A stretch of DNA of 64,000 nucleotides. It comes from Blasia pusilla (lineage: Eukaryota > Marchantiophyta > Marchantiopsida > Blasiales). Positions within the stretch are counted from its first letter, which is position 1, and each line of letters begins with the position of its first letter. Under the pieces are notes generated by a model. The model searched no databases. It saw only the letters and a list, made by a program, of their open reading frames with translations, and was not told where the DNA came from. The DNA is taken from contig CM114273.1 in the NCBI GenBank assembly GCA_050084515.1, positions 744,001 to 808,000 on the forward strand, read 5' to 3'. Both the position numbers and the translations under genes were made by a program. Shown here one piece after another: positions 23,630 to 32,799 of the stretch.

Positions 23630-24379
23630 CTATATACATCTGGGACACATCCATCGTCCCTGAGGAACCCTAGTGAGAGGTGGCGTCAAACATGCCATAT
23701 GCCATCCTCTCGAACACCCATCACAGACTAGCATCGTGGCCGCACCACGGGCAGAACCACACAACATACAACGCAAGCCTGCAGGAACTTCTGCCAAGCT
23801 CGGATCTACTGTACCATCAATGTTAGGAAGGTGACATGGCGCACAATTACGCACATGGTCCTTCCATACCATACCATCGCGTCCCTCAAGCAAGAGAACA
23901 CCCGATGGTAAAATGTCACGCACTCTCAGGATAGTGCGTCCTGCAGTCACATCCAACGTCGTCGGTGCCGTCTGCTGCAAGTAGACATAATCTTCCTGAT
24001 GAAACCTCCGGATAGTTGATCGATAACCACCACCTCGAATAGTCGCATACCTCAACGTATCCCGATGCTGTGCAATCACCAAGTTCTCGAACGCCATGGG
24101 CATCACTCTCCGAAATAACTCAGCCCTCTGAGAACATGCTCGCACCCATACATCTGGGTGAAAGAACGGTGAAAAAGACGCTAAGGATGCCTGCTTGCTG
24201 GATCTGTATCCCATCGCCAACCATGGCAACTGGAGGTCCCAATCTCCTAGGTGACCTCTCTGCAAGCCATACTTGCGTAAACCCCTCTTCACCGTCTGCA
24301 CAACTCTCTCCGCTAATCCATCCGCCTCAAGATGATCTCGCGAAGTCGTGCGGTGGTCGATCAGGGCCTGATCACACAA
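23630..24379 (-). pseudogene. Integrase C-terminal half with PHD finger (element A)
   Basis: An uninterrupted 249-codon frame. It starts in the integrase catalytic core: the DHRTTSRDHLEADGLAERVV block contains the final catalytic glutamate of the D,D-35-E triad. It continues through a basic, GPY/F-like region (QEDYVYLQQ, then RTILRVRDILPSGVLLLEGRDG). It ends in a C4HC3 zinc finger of PHD type: CMLC, CDGC, WHMAC and CPRC spaced as in PHD fingers (about residues 203-247). PHD fingers commonly read the histone H3 N-terminal tail, so a chromatin-targeting role analogous to chromodomains in chromoviruses is inferred. Compared with element B, about 25-35 codons after the SFSP block are missing. Confidence 0.85.
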
Positions 24380-25184
24380 GGCCTGGAACTCACCGCGAAA
24401 CTCAGTACCCTAGTCTGTCAACACCTCAGCCGGTGCGCCATAATGACTTAGCACTCTGTCAAGGAAGGCATAAGTTACTCCCTCACTCGCTTTGTCAGGC
24501 AATGCAACCAACTCGATCCACTTCGAGAAGTGCTCGACCATCACCAACACATAACGACTGTGACGCTCCGTCAAGGGCAAAGGTCCCTGCAAAATCCAAA
24601 CTCCATCTATACCCTAAGCCCATGATCGGTAATGGATGCAATCGGAGTCGAGCATTGAACGATGCTCGGACCCGATCACACACCATGCACTGGCAACAAA
24701 CCGAACGCCGCCGCATGCCTTGCCACCAATATCGACCTGGAGCAAGCTATACGTCCGCTTCACCCCAAAGTGACCCTAACTCGTGGGCATGCTGCACTAG
24801 TCGTGCTCTCTGCGAAGGATGCGACACTACGCGTACTCTGCCATCCTCCCAAACCCTCAAAACATGTGTCCCCTCCCAACGGAACCGTCTGGCCCGCTGT
24901 AGGATCCGATCCCGCTCTCTAGCATCCATGGTGCTCACAAGGCTGCGAGTACGAAGGTAATCTAACACTACTCCATCATCATGAATATCTCGGCCACTTG
25001 TCGTGTCCTCAATAGCCTCAGGATCCAAGGACTCTCCACTAGACCTTGCCATCGAAGTCTCCACACTCTGGCTCTCCATAGCCAACATGCCTAAATAGGC
25101 TGACGCGTGCCATCCTGACACCGACTCCTCATCACTCTCTCCATGCCATCGAGCCCGTCGCATCTCGGCCGACTCGGGCATGGG
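24380..25184 (-). pseudogene. Integrase N-terminal zinc and core region (element A)
   Basis: The minus strand carries the HHCC zinc-binding region (a HAHELGSLWG-like block near 24,750-24,790 and a CMVCDRVRASFN block near 24,690). It is followed by the core, with the first catalytic aspartate in RWSLDFAG (about 24,600) and the YVLVMVEHFSKWIELV block; the second catalytic aspartate lies just at LTD (about 24,412). Frames shift several times, so no intact protein remains. An acidic stretch just after RNase H (about 24,950-25,180) has no counterpart that I recognise. Confidence 0.75.
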
Positions 25185-25590
25185 TTACTGACTCAACCCA
25201 TCTGCATCCTGGTTGAGCGTCCCTGATCTATGTACCACCTGAAATTCATACTCCTGCAACAACAGAGCCCATCTCGCAAGCTTCCCTGTAAGCTTGTCGG
25301 ACTCCATCAACCACTTCAGTGGTTGATGGTAAAGGGGTTGCCGAATAAGTAACACCTGAAATGCGCGACACCCCACATGACCAAGCACTCACCCTCATAC
25401 GAGCCTGTATTTTGCCTCTCGTAACGTTGTTCGAGCGACTAGCGTAAGCCACCACGAACTCTCTACCCTCATCATCATCGTGAGCACCGCCCAAGCCCCA
25501 ACATGCTCCAATCTGGTGCAATCGAAAGGACGCCCGATCGGTCTCCTCAAGATGGGTGCGGACGTCAACCTATCCTTGAGCAATCAAATG
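25185..25590 (-). pseudogene. RNase H domain (element A)
   Basis: Broken frames contain the end of the gypsy RNase H/connection region: FVVAYASRSNN, QPLKWLMESDKLTGKLARWALLLQEYEFQV and the HRSGTLNQDADGLSQ block that normally precedes integrase. The catalytic core is shifted between frames. Confidence 0.75.
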
Positions 25591-25599
25591 CTCGCTCCG

Positions 25600-26540
25600 C
25601 CATCCCCAAAGGTGCCACTCGTGATCCACCTTGGTCGCAAGGTCGGCCGCCGCAATCAAATCAATCCCTTGACGATCGCCGATAGAAGTTCGCCAATCCC
25701 ATGAATGCGCGAACACGGCTCACATCGTAGGGCGTGGAATGCGTAAGATAGCCTCTACCTTCGCCTGGCCGAACACCAAGGCCCCCCTGGTATATCGTAT
25801 GACCCAAGTATTCAATCTGGTCGAGAAGAACTTGCACTTGCCTGGATGTAGCTTCAGCCCATGTAATTGCAATCGCCGAAACACCTCCTCTAGATGTGGC
25901 TCATGCTCCTCAAGCGTGGCGCTAAAGACTACGATGTCATCAATATAACACCTATCAAATTCAGACCACCAAGATCCTATCCATGACCCTCTAAAACTCA
26001 GCCGGGTCGTTCTTTAACCCAAATGGTAAGAACCGCCACTAGTACAAATAATCCTTCCCGTGAGGATTGATGCCCCAAAATGCCGTCTCCGCTTTGTCCT
26101 CCAATCGATAGGTAGCGATGGTATCCGGCTCATAAATCCAATGAATCAAGACCTTGCGTGACCAATCGCATTAAAGATCTCTCGGGGTGGGCATGGCATA
26201 CCTATCGGACTTTCGGCCGATTGATAGGTCGGTAATCCCCACACATCCGCCTATCCGCCCGGTTGCCATGCACATCCTTCTTGGCGGGCATGACAAATGT
26301 GGGGATGCATACTCCCCATGCGACATCTCCACTAGTCTGCTCCAACCAAGTCCGGCTCCTACTCCCAAATCGAGCCCTCTCCATATCATGCACTGTAGGG
26401 TCATCGGAAGATGGGCATATCACTCGACAACTCAATGCGGATCCCGGTCCCTTGGCGTACCCAAATCCTCCATGCTAAACGCAGCGGCTCCTATAACTCC
26501 CGAGGAACTGATGTATTCAGCGCCGCTCTCCTCCTGTCAA
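25600..26540 (-). pseudogene. Reverse transcriptase (element A)
   Basis: Recognisable Ty3/gypsy blocks in order on the minus strand are PAKKDVHGNRADRRMCGDYRPIN (fingers; near 26,250-26,310), SDRYAMPTP, then a Y-x-W-R-F-LPFGLKN-like stretch near 26,010-26,050, and the catalytic YIDD near 25,935-25,950. The last is intact here but broken in element B. In-frame TAG codons at positions normally Q are visible near 25,990 and 26,040. The thumb and connection regions extend to about 25,600. Confidence 0.8.
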
Positions 26541-26889
26541 CTTAGGGCCCATATCTGGCTCCCAAATCTCCATCGTGACTACGGTAGGACTCTCCAGCGC
26601 GGGTATCGATGGTTGCTATGGTGCAACCCCGTCTTGAACAAAAACACTCGGCCGCTCTCCTACAGCCAATTGCAAACTCTGATCTCCTCCACGTGCAGTG
26701 CCCGAAACCACGCTCGATGCTATGGCTATCATGTCCTTGCGTACCTTCAAAACATCCCAAGAAGTCCAAGGGTGTCTCTCCCGATCTCCCCTGGTGCGTA
26801 GATCTCCTCGGATCTCGCCCCCAACCATTGCCTCCACCGTCTCGGTAGGCATGGGGCTCACCAACGCAACCGCTGTGATCTGTCGCGAT

Positions 26890-27860
26890 CTCATACGACG
26901 CTGCTCAGCCACTCCCAAGCTGAGGATCCATGTTAAGCGATTCAGGTCCATCGCTTGATCCAAGACATGACGTCGTGATGCCTCGACATCGATGGGTACC
27001 GCCACTTCGGGGAAATCCCATCCTCGCTCTCTCGCGTCGGCGTTGGGCTCCACCAATCGTTGAACCTGGTCATCCCAAACCAAGACAGACCGGCCTCCTT
27101 GTATGCATAGGAAGCGGAAAACTCACAACGTGGGCAAGGCCGCCGCGCCTGGCCTACCCTGTTGACTACGGTCGGCGGTGGTCGATCATCGTGCCTCACT
27201 GCCTATGATCGATGACCTGGATCCAGAATGGAATCCACTAACAAAGGGGAGGGGCGCTCCACTCTCGCATACGCCCTCCATAACACCGCATGGGGCACCA
27301 AGTTGGTCCACCATAGACGCGGCGATGGGCTCTAGAACCTACACTCGCCGCATCCAAGAACACTGCTTTGGGCGATCCGGCACGCACTGATGAGCACTCG
27401 TCATGACCCGTGACCTTGAGTCTCCTAAGATCGGCACATTCTCCAGAATGTAGGCTGGAGAACGAGACTGGTGCTCCTGCAATTGCCGTAAGACCCTCAA
27501 CATCTCCCAAAACAACCTGGACCGAGTGTCAACCAACCCGCTGCCTCGTACAACACTCGATTGGCCCTGACATGGCCAACCGGCAATGACCAAATCAATG
27601 GTCCCTACCCGCTCTAAGTCCTGCGCCTCCAACAACAAAATATCCTCGGAGGGAACTCACGGTACCCCCTCAGATCGCGGACGCTTGACAATAAGTCGGG
27701 AAAACGAGGCGTAATTGCGCCACATGTCGTAGTGAGACGCGCTCGCAACATCATCACTCCACATACATCTTCTTTGTACTCGCACTCACTCATCTGCAAA
27801 ACAACAACTAACCCGGTGCTAATCCCTCCAAAGAGATCTAACACTCGAATACCCTCCTCC
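26890..27860 (-). pseudogene. DNA cytosine-5-methyltransferase domain (element A)
   Basis: The domain sits between protease and RT. Motifs occur in canonical order: motif I RVLDLFGGISTGL (about 27,812-27,850), motif IV AGWPCQGQS with the catalytic cysteine intact (27,561-27,584), motif VI ILENV (about 27,434-27,458), and a frameshifted motif VIII (SRAHRR; about 27,320). A C-terminal part has RLVEPNADARER and a motif X-like ASRRHVLDQAMDLN (about 26,950-27,000). The FxGIxTGL motif I and the AHRxRxxWxNL form of motif VIII (clear in element B) resemble DNMT3-type enzymes more than CMT/DNMT1, and the order is not rearranged as in DRM. At least two frameshifts make this copy inactive. Confidence 0.85.
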
Positions 27861-28119
27861 GGGGTATACCACACAATTGGTGTGGTATCCAGGGTGTCAT
27901 CGTAGCACTCCTCGCTACCTCGGGTTCCTCGGACCCGCCACGCCTGGTGCAAACGCCGCGCTCCATGCGGTCCGACGTGCTCATCTCCGCCAATCGTTGA
28001 AGCTCCTCGCCGAGCCCCACAAGCACCTCTCCTCCACGGAATGATGCAACTACCATAACACTCTGCCCATAGAAATGTCGTGAACGGAGTATCCTCTGCA
28101 TGGACATGTCCTCAATCAA

Positions 28120-28720
28120 ATCACTAGGCCAAGTGATGGCACTTTGCTAAATCTTTGCTAAGGTCGCCATCTCTCTGGCCGTTGCTCGATCATCGCACTG
28201 TGAATCGAACGGGTAATGAGCTAAGGCGCCCATCACTTGATCGCCATCCTGGTCAGTCAGGGCCGACTCCTCCCAGCAATCCAGGGAAAACCCCATCGGG
28301 TATAACACTCCTCCACCAACCAAGACGTCGTAAGACTCAAAGATCGATCACTATCGCTTGGCGCGCACCACGGACTCATCGTAGGATGTCCGGCGAATCC
28401 TCACCACGACCTCTGCCGGGTGATATATTGTGTGGTACTCGCTCCACCCAAGGATGTTCGGATCCGAAATGGACAACGCTCCACATCGGCTCTTGTCAAG
28501 TCCAATCCTCTGAATGACGCTTTCCCCAACATCAAGGGTTGCGCTCCTGAATCCAAAAAGACCTCTAGGACTCACCAACTGGAAGACCTCTCCTCGGTTA
28601 TCCAGCAACACAACACCAGGAGAAGCCATGGCATGCTCTATCGCGGGTCTAACGGGTATCTCCGCCATCCTAGCACGCGCACTGCCATGAATCGGCGTGG
28701 GCGCCCGAGCATCCACACTC
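28120..28720 (-). pseudogene. Aspartic protease region (element A)
   Basis: The catalytic LDSGAQPLMLG-type motif is encoded around 28,520-28,557 but lies out of frame with the flanking open frames. It follows an LVSPRG-type strand and precedes an SDPNILGW segment. Downstream, a block typical of plant gypsy elements (VLVGGxVLxPxGxxxDNWEE, clear in element B) is degraded. The protease would process the Gag-Pol polyprotein. Confidence 0.7.
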
Positions 28721-29043
28721 AGGGCGGGTCCATCACCTCAACGTGATGCAGGAACTCCAACTCGCGCTCACATAGTGAAGCGGCCACCTGAAAAAGCCTC
28801 GGCGGGCGTACCCCCCAACGTCATAACATCGGAAGCAGAAAATAAAGGAGTGCGGTACACAACGGTGGCCGCCCCCAACAACGTGCTCGACACATGCCCC
28901 TCCTGAGCATCAAAAATAGGAGTCGTCGCACTTGCTTCTCCCATCGCCCTTCGTGCCTGCACACCAACAACATCACCAACTCTCCAAAAAATTTGATGAG
29001 GACCCATCGATGGGGTCCTCATCGCTTCGCACAACGTGAAAGA

Positions 29044-29742
29044 CTAAGGAAGCCTAGTCTGTCTTCTGGCTTCCCCTCGCTGTGGATCCAACTCTACGGC
29101 TGCTCCACACGTCACAACTGTGGCGGCCTCCATCTGGGCAACCCCGCACATCCATCCAGGATCCTGCAGATCTCTGGCTGCTCCATATGATGTCGATGCC
29201 ACGGATCCGGCATCGGGTAACCTCAATGCCATAGCGGCAATCTGCTCTTGTAGCTGCTGTATCTGAGCAGCCATCCCAGCCTCACGTCCGACATCTCCCT
29301 CGGCGCGTCTAGGTGGTGGTACTCTACCTCCTCCACGGGCAGCTCCACCACCCTGTCGGGCAACTCCAGCTCCTCGTCCCCCAACGGGACGACCTGGTGC
29401 ACGATCTCTAGGCCCACCCGGACCGGCTACTCGATCTAGTGCCCTCTCTGGCCCTCGGTCCGGACGTAACTCAGGATGTAAACTGAAACACCTGGCGCGT
29501 GTATGACCATACCTCTGACAATAGTCACAGTGATAACCTCCTGATGCAGCACCATCTCCTCCTCCATGTTGAGGCACACGTCCATGACCCTAACGAGTGC
29601 AATCGCGCTGATGATGGGCTCCACCACATGACCAACAAGTAATAGTAGGCGGCTGCTGCTGAGCCGCATATGAAGGCGTAGGTCTCTGTGGCACGGCTTC
29701 TCGGTATCCTCCCTGAGCTCGTGGTGCCACAGTCGACCTATC
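29044..29742 (-). pseudogene. Gag C-terminal zinc-knuckle and Arg/Gly-rich part (element A)
   Basis: Two CCHC-type knuckles are visible: CWSCGGAHHQRDC (about 29,595-29,640, shortened spacing) and CDYCQRYGHTRARC (about 29,485-29,530, canonical C-X2-C-X4-H-X4-C). They are followed by an Arg/Gly/Pro-rich tract and a short AAQIQQLQEQIAAM helix. The second knuckle is in the frame opening at 29577; the first is in another frame, so a frameshift separates it. Nucleic-acid binding in the capsid is the family role. Confidence 0.75.
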
Positions 29743-30750
29743 TCAGAGTCCACATTGTTGCATAGGTGGTGTAGACAATCGTGACTGCTCTCGCCCAGAA
29801 CCCATGGTGGCTACGCTCTCCTCCGCCATGTTGCGCTCAATGTTCTCGGCTGTCCTAAAAACATCTCTCAATGGAGGGGAGGTGTTCATAAGAAGCACCC
29901 CCTTCCGCACCCGTGTCCGCAGGGTCCGATCCAACATCGCGTACCATGACTGGATAGCCTGAGCCTCTGTTACCCTCTGAGTGACGTTGATCAACCGGCG
30001 CAAGCGAGTGTAAGCCTCACGCAAACTCTCACCCGGGCGCCTCTGGAAGTCGTGGATGCTCCGCAACTTCTCCGTCCGTATCCCTTGATAGCTCGCCCTC
30101 AACTCAGCAAAGAACTCAACCACGGGGTTGAACCTGGGACAAACCCGACTAGACGGTGCAACTGCTCCCGTGCGAGTGACTCCTCCTAAAACGTCACTAG
30201 TGGAAAAGGCAGTAGCCTCTCCTGACTCCTCCTCCTCATCTAGGAACGGCTCCGTCCATGACACATAATGTAGGTCATAGTAGAGCCTCAACGCCTCGAT
30301 CTCACATGCATATCTCTGAGAGAACTCATGGTAATCGTCCATGGGCGCCCCTTCTAAATGCTGGAACATACCGTTCCATGCTGTAAATGGGTTGAACTCT
30401 CTAGAGTTCCTGGCCCGCTGGGAGTCGCACCAACTCCTAAACTCTGCTATGAAATCGTGCAACTCAATCGTGCCTACTGCACCTGAAAACCTACGCGGTC
30501 CTCTACGCCGGACGTCCATCTCGTACGCCCAACTGGTAGGACCACTCACAATGTGTGGGGATGTGCTCACAAACTCCTCTACACCCTCCCCCTCGTCTGA
30601 CGATGACACAGAAGGAGGTCGAGGTGGTCCCTCACGTGGAGACCCTCGAAACCTCGCGCCACTCCGCGTAAAACCTCTAGAGCTACTCTCGGGTTCACCA
30701 CCTCGCCTCTCAAAATCCCGAACGGACTCTGTGATGACCCTCGTGCCCAT
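29743..30750 (-). CDS. Gag capsid protein of element A
   Basis: An open frame of 335 codons starting MGTRVITESVRDFERR. A low-complexity Arg/Ser-rich N-terminus is followed by a Retrotrans_gag-type helical domain (about residues 85-310): FIAEFRSWCDSQR, AWNGMFQHLEGAPMDDYHEF, FFAELRASYQG, then a RSIHDFQRRPGESLREAYTRL block and WYAMLDRTLRTRVRKG. Such blocks are typical of Ty3/gypsy capsids in plants. The frame ends just before the zinc knuckles, probably through a mutation. It is the longest intact frame of element A. In element B the matching start codon reads AGG. Confidence 0.8.
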   Translation of the reverse strand: MGTRVITESVRDFERRGGEPESSSRGFTRSGARFRGSPREGPPRPPSVSSSDEGEGVEEFVSTSPHIVSGPTSWAYEMDVRRRGPRRFSGAVGTIELHDFIAEFRSWCDSQRARNSREFNPFTAWNGMFQHLEGAPMDDYHEFSQRYACEIEALRLYYDLHYVSWTEPFLDEEEESGEATAFSTSDVLGGVTRTGAVAPSSRVCPRFNPVVEFFAELRASYQGIRTEKLRSIHDFQRRPGESLREAYTRLRRLINVTQRVTEAQAIQSWYAMLDRTLRTRVRKGVLLMNTSPPLRDVFRTAENIERNMAEESVATMGSGREQSRLSTPPMQQCGL

Positions 30751-32282
30751 CTCATCCGATCACTCTAAATCGCGTGAGGAATCCCTCAATCACTCATCCC
30801 AAACATGCGGCACTCAATCTACACTCTCTCTCTCCCCGAGACGTGTAACGTGCGGCAACACGCGACGTGGTGCGGCAAATCGACCAGGCTATCATCTCAT
30901 CGACAACCTATCCTTATCTCCAGACATCCCACACAAGTCTATGTCCCCTAAACCACATACATAAATGATGCTCTCAGCATCCACACACCCAATATTCCCA
31001 AATAAACTACCCAAATCCCAGAATCCCTCACACGTGTAAAGTAAAGGACCAGAATGGGTAACAAGAACACATGTCGATGTCGCTCCTCAGCAACTGCAAA
31101 TATTGACCCCAACTCGATCGTGGAGACAACTCCTCCAATCAGCAAATCATATGCGGCACTCGGCGGCATATCCTCTTCAATCAACAATAAACCCACACTC
31201 TGCTCCACAATGACGGTGCGGCTCTGCGATCGAGACGGCACGTTGCGACTACGGGCGTCATGGCACGATACTCGATCGTCATCGAGGGGCTACCAATCAC
31301 AACAAAGCAGCATGAAATCAAAACTCAAACACCATAACCGGAGGTCATCTGCTATCACTGGTTCATGAAGAAACTGCGATGACGGTGACAGCCAAAATAA
31401 AGTACGTGGTGGCGACGCAAGTCAAGGAATCAACGAACGTTGTGAAAGACCCTCCACTCCGTAATGGCGGCAATGGCACCCAAAGGGTGGACAATGGACG
31501 GTGGACCGTTGACAGTGACGGTTGACCGCTGGTGGTGACGGCCGACCGATGACGGTGACGGTTGACCGCTGGTGGTGACGGCCGACCGATGACGGTGACG
31601 GTTGACCGTTGATTGTGACGGTTGATCGTTGACGGTGACTGTTGATCGTTGATGGTGACGATTGACCGTCGACCGTTGACGGTGACTATGATGGCGACGG
31701 CCGCCGCCGGTGTGGCGGCTGATTTAGGGTTTGCACAATTTAACCCTAAAAATCGCCTAGCAATGGCAGCTTTACAAGATTGACCATAATTTTTTGCTCG
31801 CAACTCCAAATTGTGCACTGTTTGTTGCACAGCATGCACAACTTCACGATCTACGCCAGCATAAAAAAATATTTAGAATCAGACATTTCAGTAAAAACTG
31901 AAGGGGACTGTCATAAAGCCCAATATCTTTTTCTCCTACATAAAATTCGGCAACGCTCCCACGCTGATTTTTTCCAACGAAAATGTAACATCTGTAAAAA
32001 TACAAACCAACAAGCTACATGGTGCTCCCGAGAGCACCAGCATGGGGCAACCCGTCCCCATACTCAATCCCTATCAGAAATTGGGCGACGCTTCCGCGCA
32101 CCACTCTTTCGCACGAAAAATCGGCAAATGCAAAGAGTAATGAAAACAACCCTTGCTCCGGTAAACACTCCCATGAGCCGCTGAACGGGAAACACGGTCT
32201 TCAACCTGCAAAAACAGCGAGTGACTAGTGAGTGACCAGCGAGCTCCCCCATGAAGCTCTCACTCTCTCATTTCTCTCTTTG
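30751..32282 (-). other. Leader of element A
   Basis: A non-coding leader of about 1.5 kb between A1 and gag. The sequence just inside A1 (CAAAGAGAGAAATGAGAG on the minus strand) is not an obvious complement to a tRNA 3' end, so the primer site is unresolved. It contains a GTTGACCG-type minisatellite at about 31478-31690. Confidence 0.6.
31478..31690. repeat. Minisatellite in element A leader
   Basis: Repeated variants of GTGACGGTTGACCG, including a repeated block around GCTGGTGGTGACGGCCGACC. Element B lacks it at the matching place and instead has a different local duplication. Confidence 0.8.
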
Positions 32283-32799
32283 TAAAGTAAGCTCCAATCT
32301 CTCTCATTCTCCACCATCTCACACCATTACTCTCAAAGGTGTGCACTCTCTCTCATGTCAAACCAAACCCACTCTCCTAATGAGAGGCTTGGATTACACT
32401 CACAAGGCAAGGTACCATAACTCCGCCGCCTCATGCCAAGACGTTCAACAAAGAGAGAATGAGCTCTCAAGCTCTCTCTCCTTGAAGTATACCCTCCCCT
32501 CTCCCCAGCTCTCTCCATGGTAACCTATTCTCCCAAGTCACCTCCTTGGTTCTTGACTTGATGTAGGAGGTCAAGGTCCACTTACCAAAAATAGCAAGTC
32601 GATCATATACTCAAAATGATACTTACCTAAAATAGTAAGTTCCTCAATATGACTCCAAATGAGCCGAAACGAAGGGGAAACCTGCTATCTCAGGTTTCCA
32701 AGGGCCTCAGCAGGTCACCCTCGACCTATTGGGCGTGTCCTCCACTACTCATGAAGGCGCTCTATTAGATCTCACCGATCTATCTTAAAAGACGTGACA
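32283..32799 (-). repeat. Element A terminal repeat A1 (5' end)
   Basis: Begins (minus strand) TGTCACGTCTTTTAAG and ends TTACTTTA followed by CA. It is the 5' end of the element and is flanked by CGTA at 32800-32803. Unlike the 3' end, no B unit is attached to it. Confidence 0.9.

Larger units (their letters stand above)
22675..32799 (-). mobile_element. Element A: Ty3/gypsy-type retroelement with DNMT and PHD
   Basis: A 10,125-bp element read on the minus strand and bounded by the 4-bp duplication CGTA. Order from its 5' end: repeat A1, leader with minisatellite, gag with CCHC knuckles, aspartic protease, DNA cytosine-5-methyltransferase, reverse transcriptase, RNase H, integrase, PHD finger, purine tract, repeats B1, A2, B2. 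The ends are TG...CA. Domain order PR-RT-RH-IN is that of Ty3/gypsy. The coding region is broken by stops and frameshifts, and integrase has an internal deletion relative to element B. A1 and A2 look almost identical by eye, suggesting a fairly recent insertion. It lies inside a Helitron reading frame. Confidence 0.9.

Noticed and set aside
24070-24960. Plus-strand 296-codon open frame
   Set aside because: It is antisense to the integrase region of element A and has no recognisable domain; it is a shadow frame.
29044-29577. Independent Arg/Gly-rich RNA-binding host gene
   Set aside because: It is the C-terminal part of gag in element A; the same sequence follows gag in element B.
22801-32799. 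Element A as a classical LTR retrotransposon with LTRs of about 517 bp only
   Set aside because: No target duplication flanks that interval on the left; the 4-bp CGTA match appears only when the outer 128-bp B2 unit is included, and element B shows the same.
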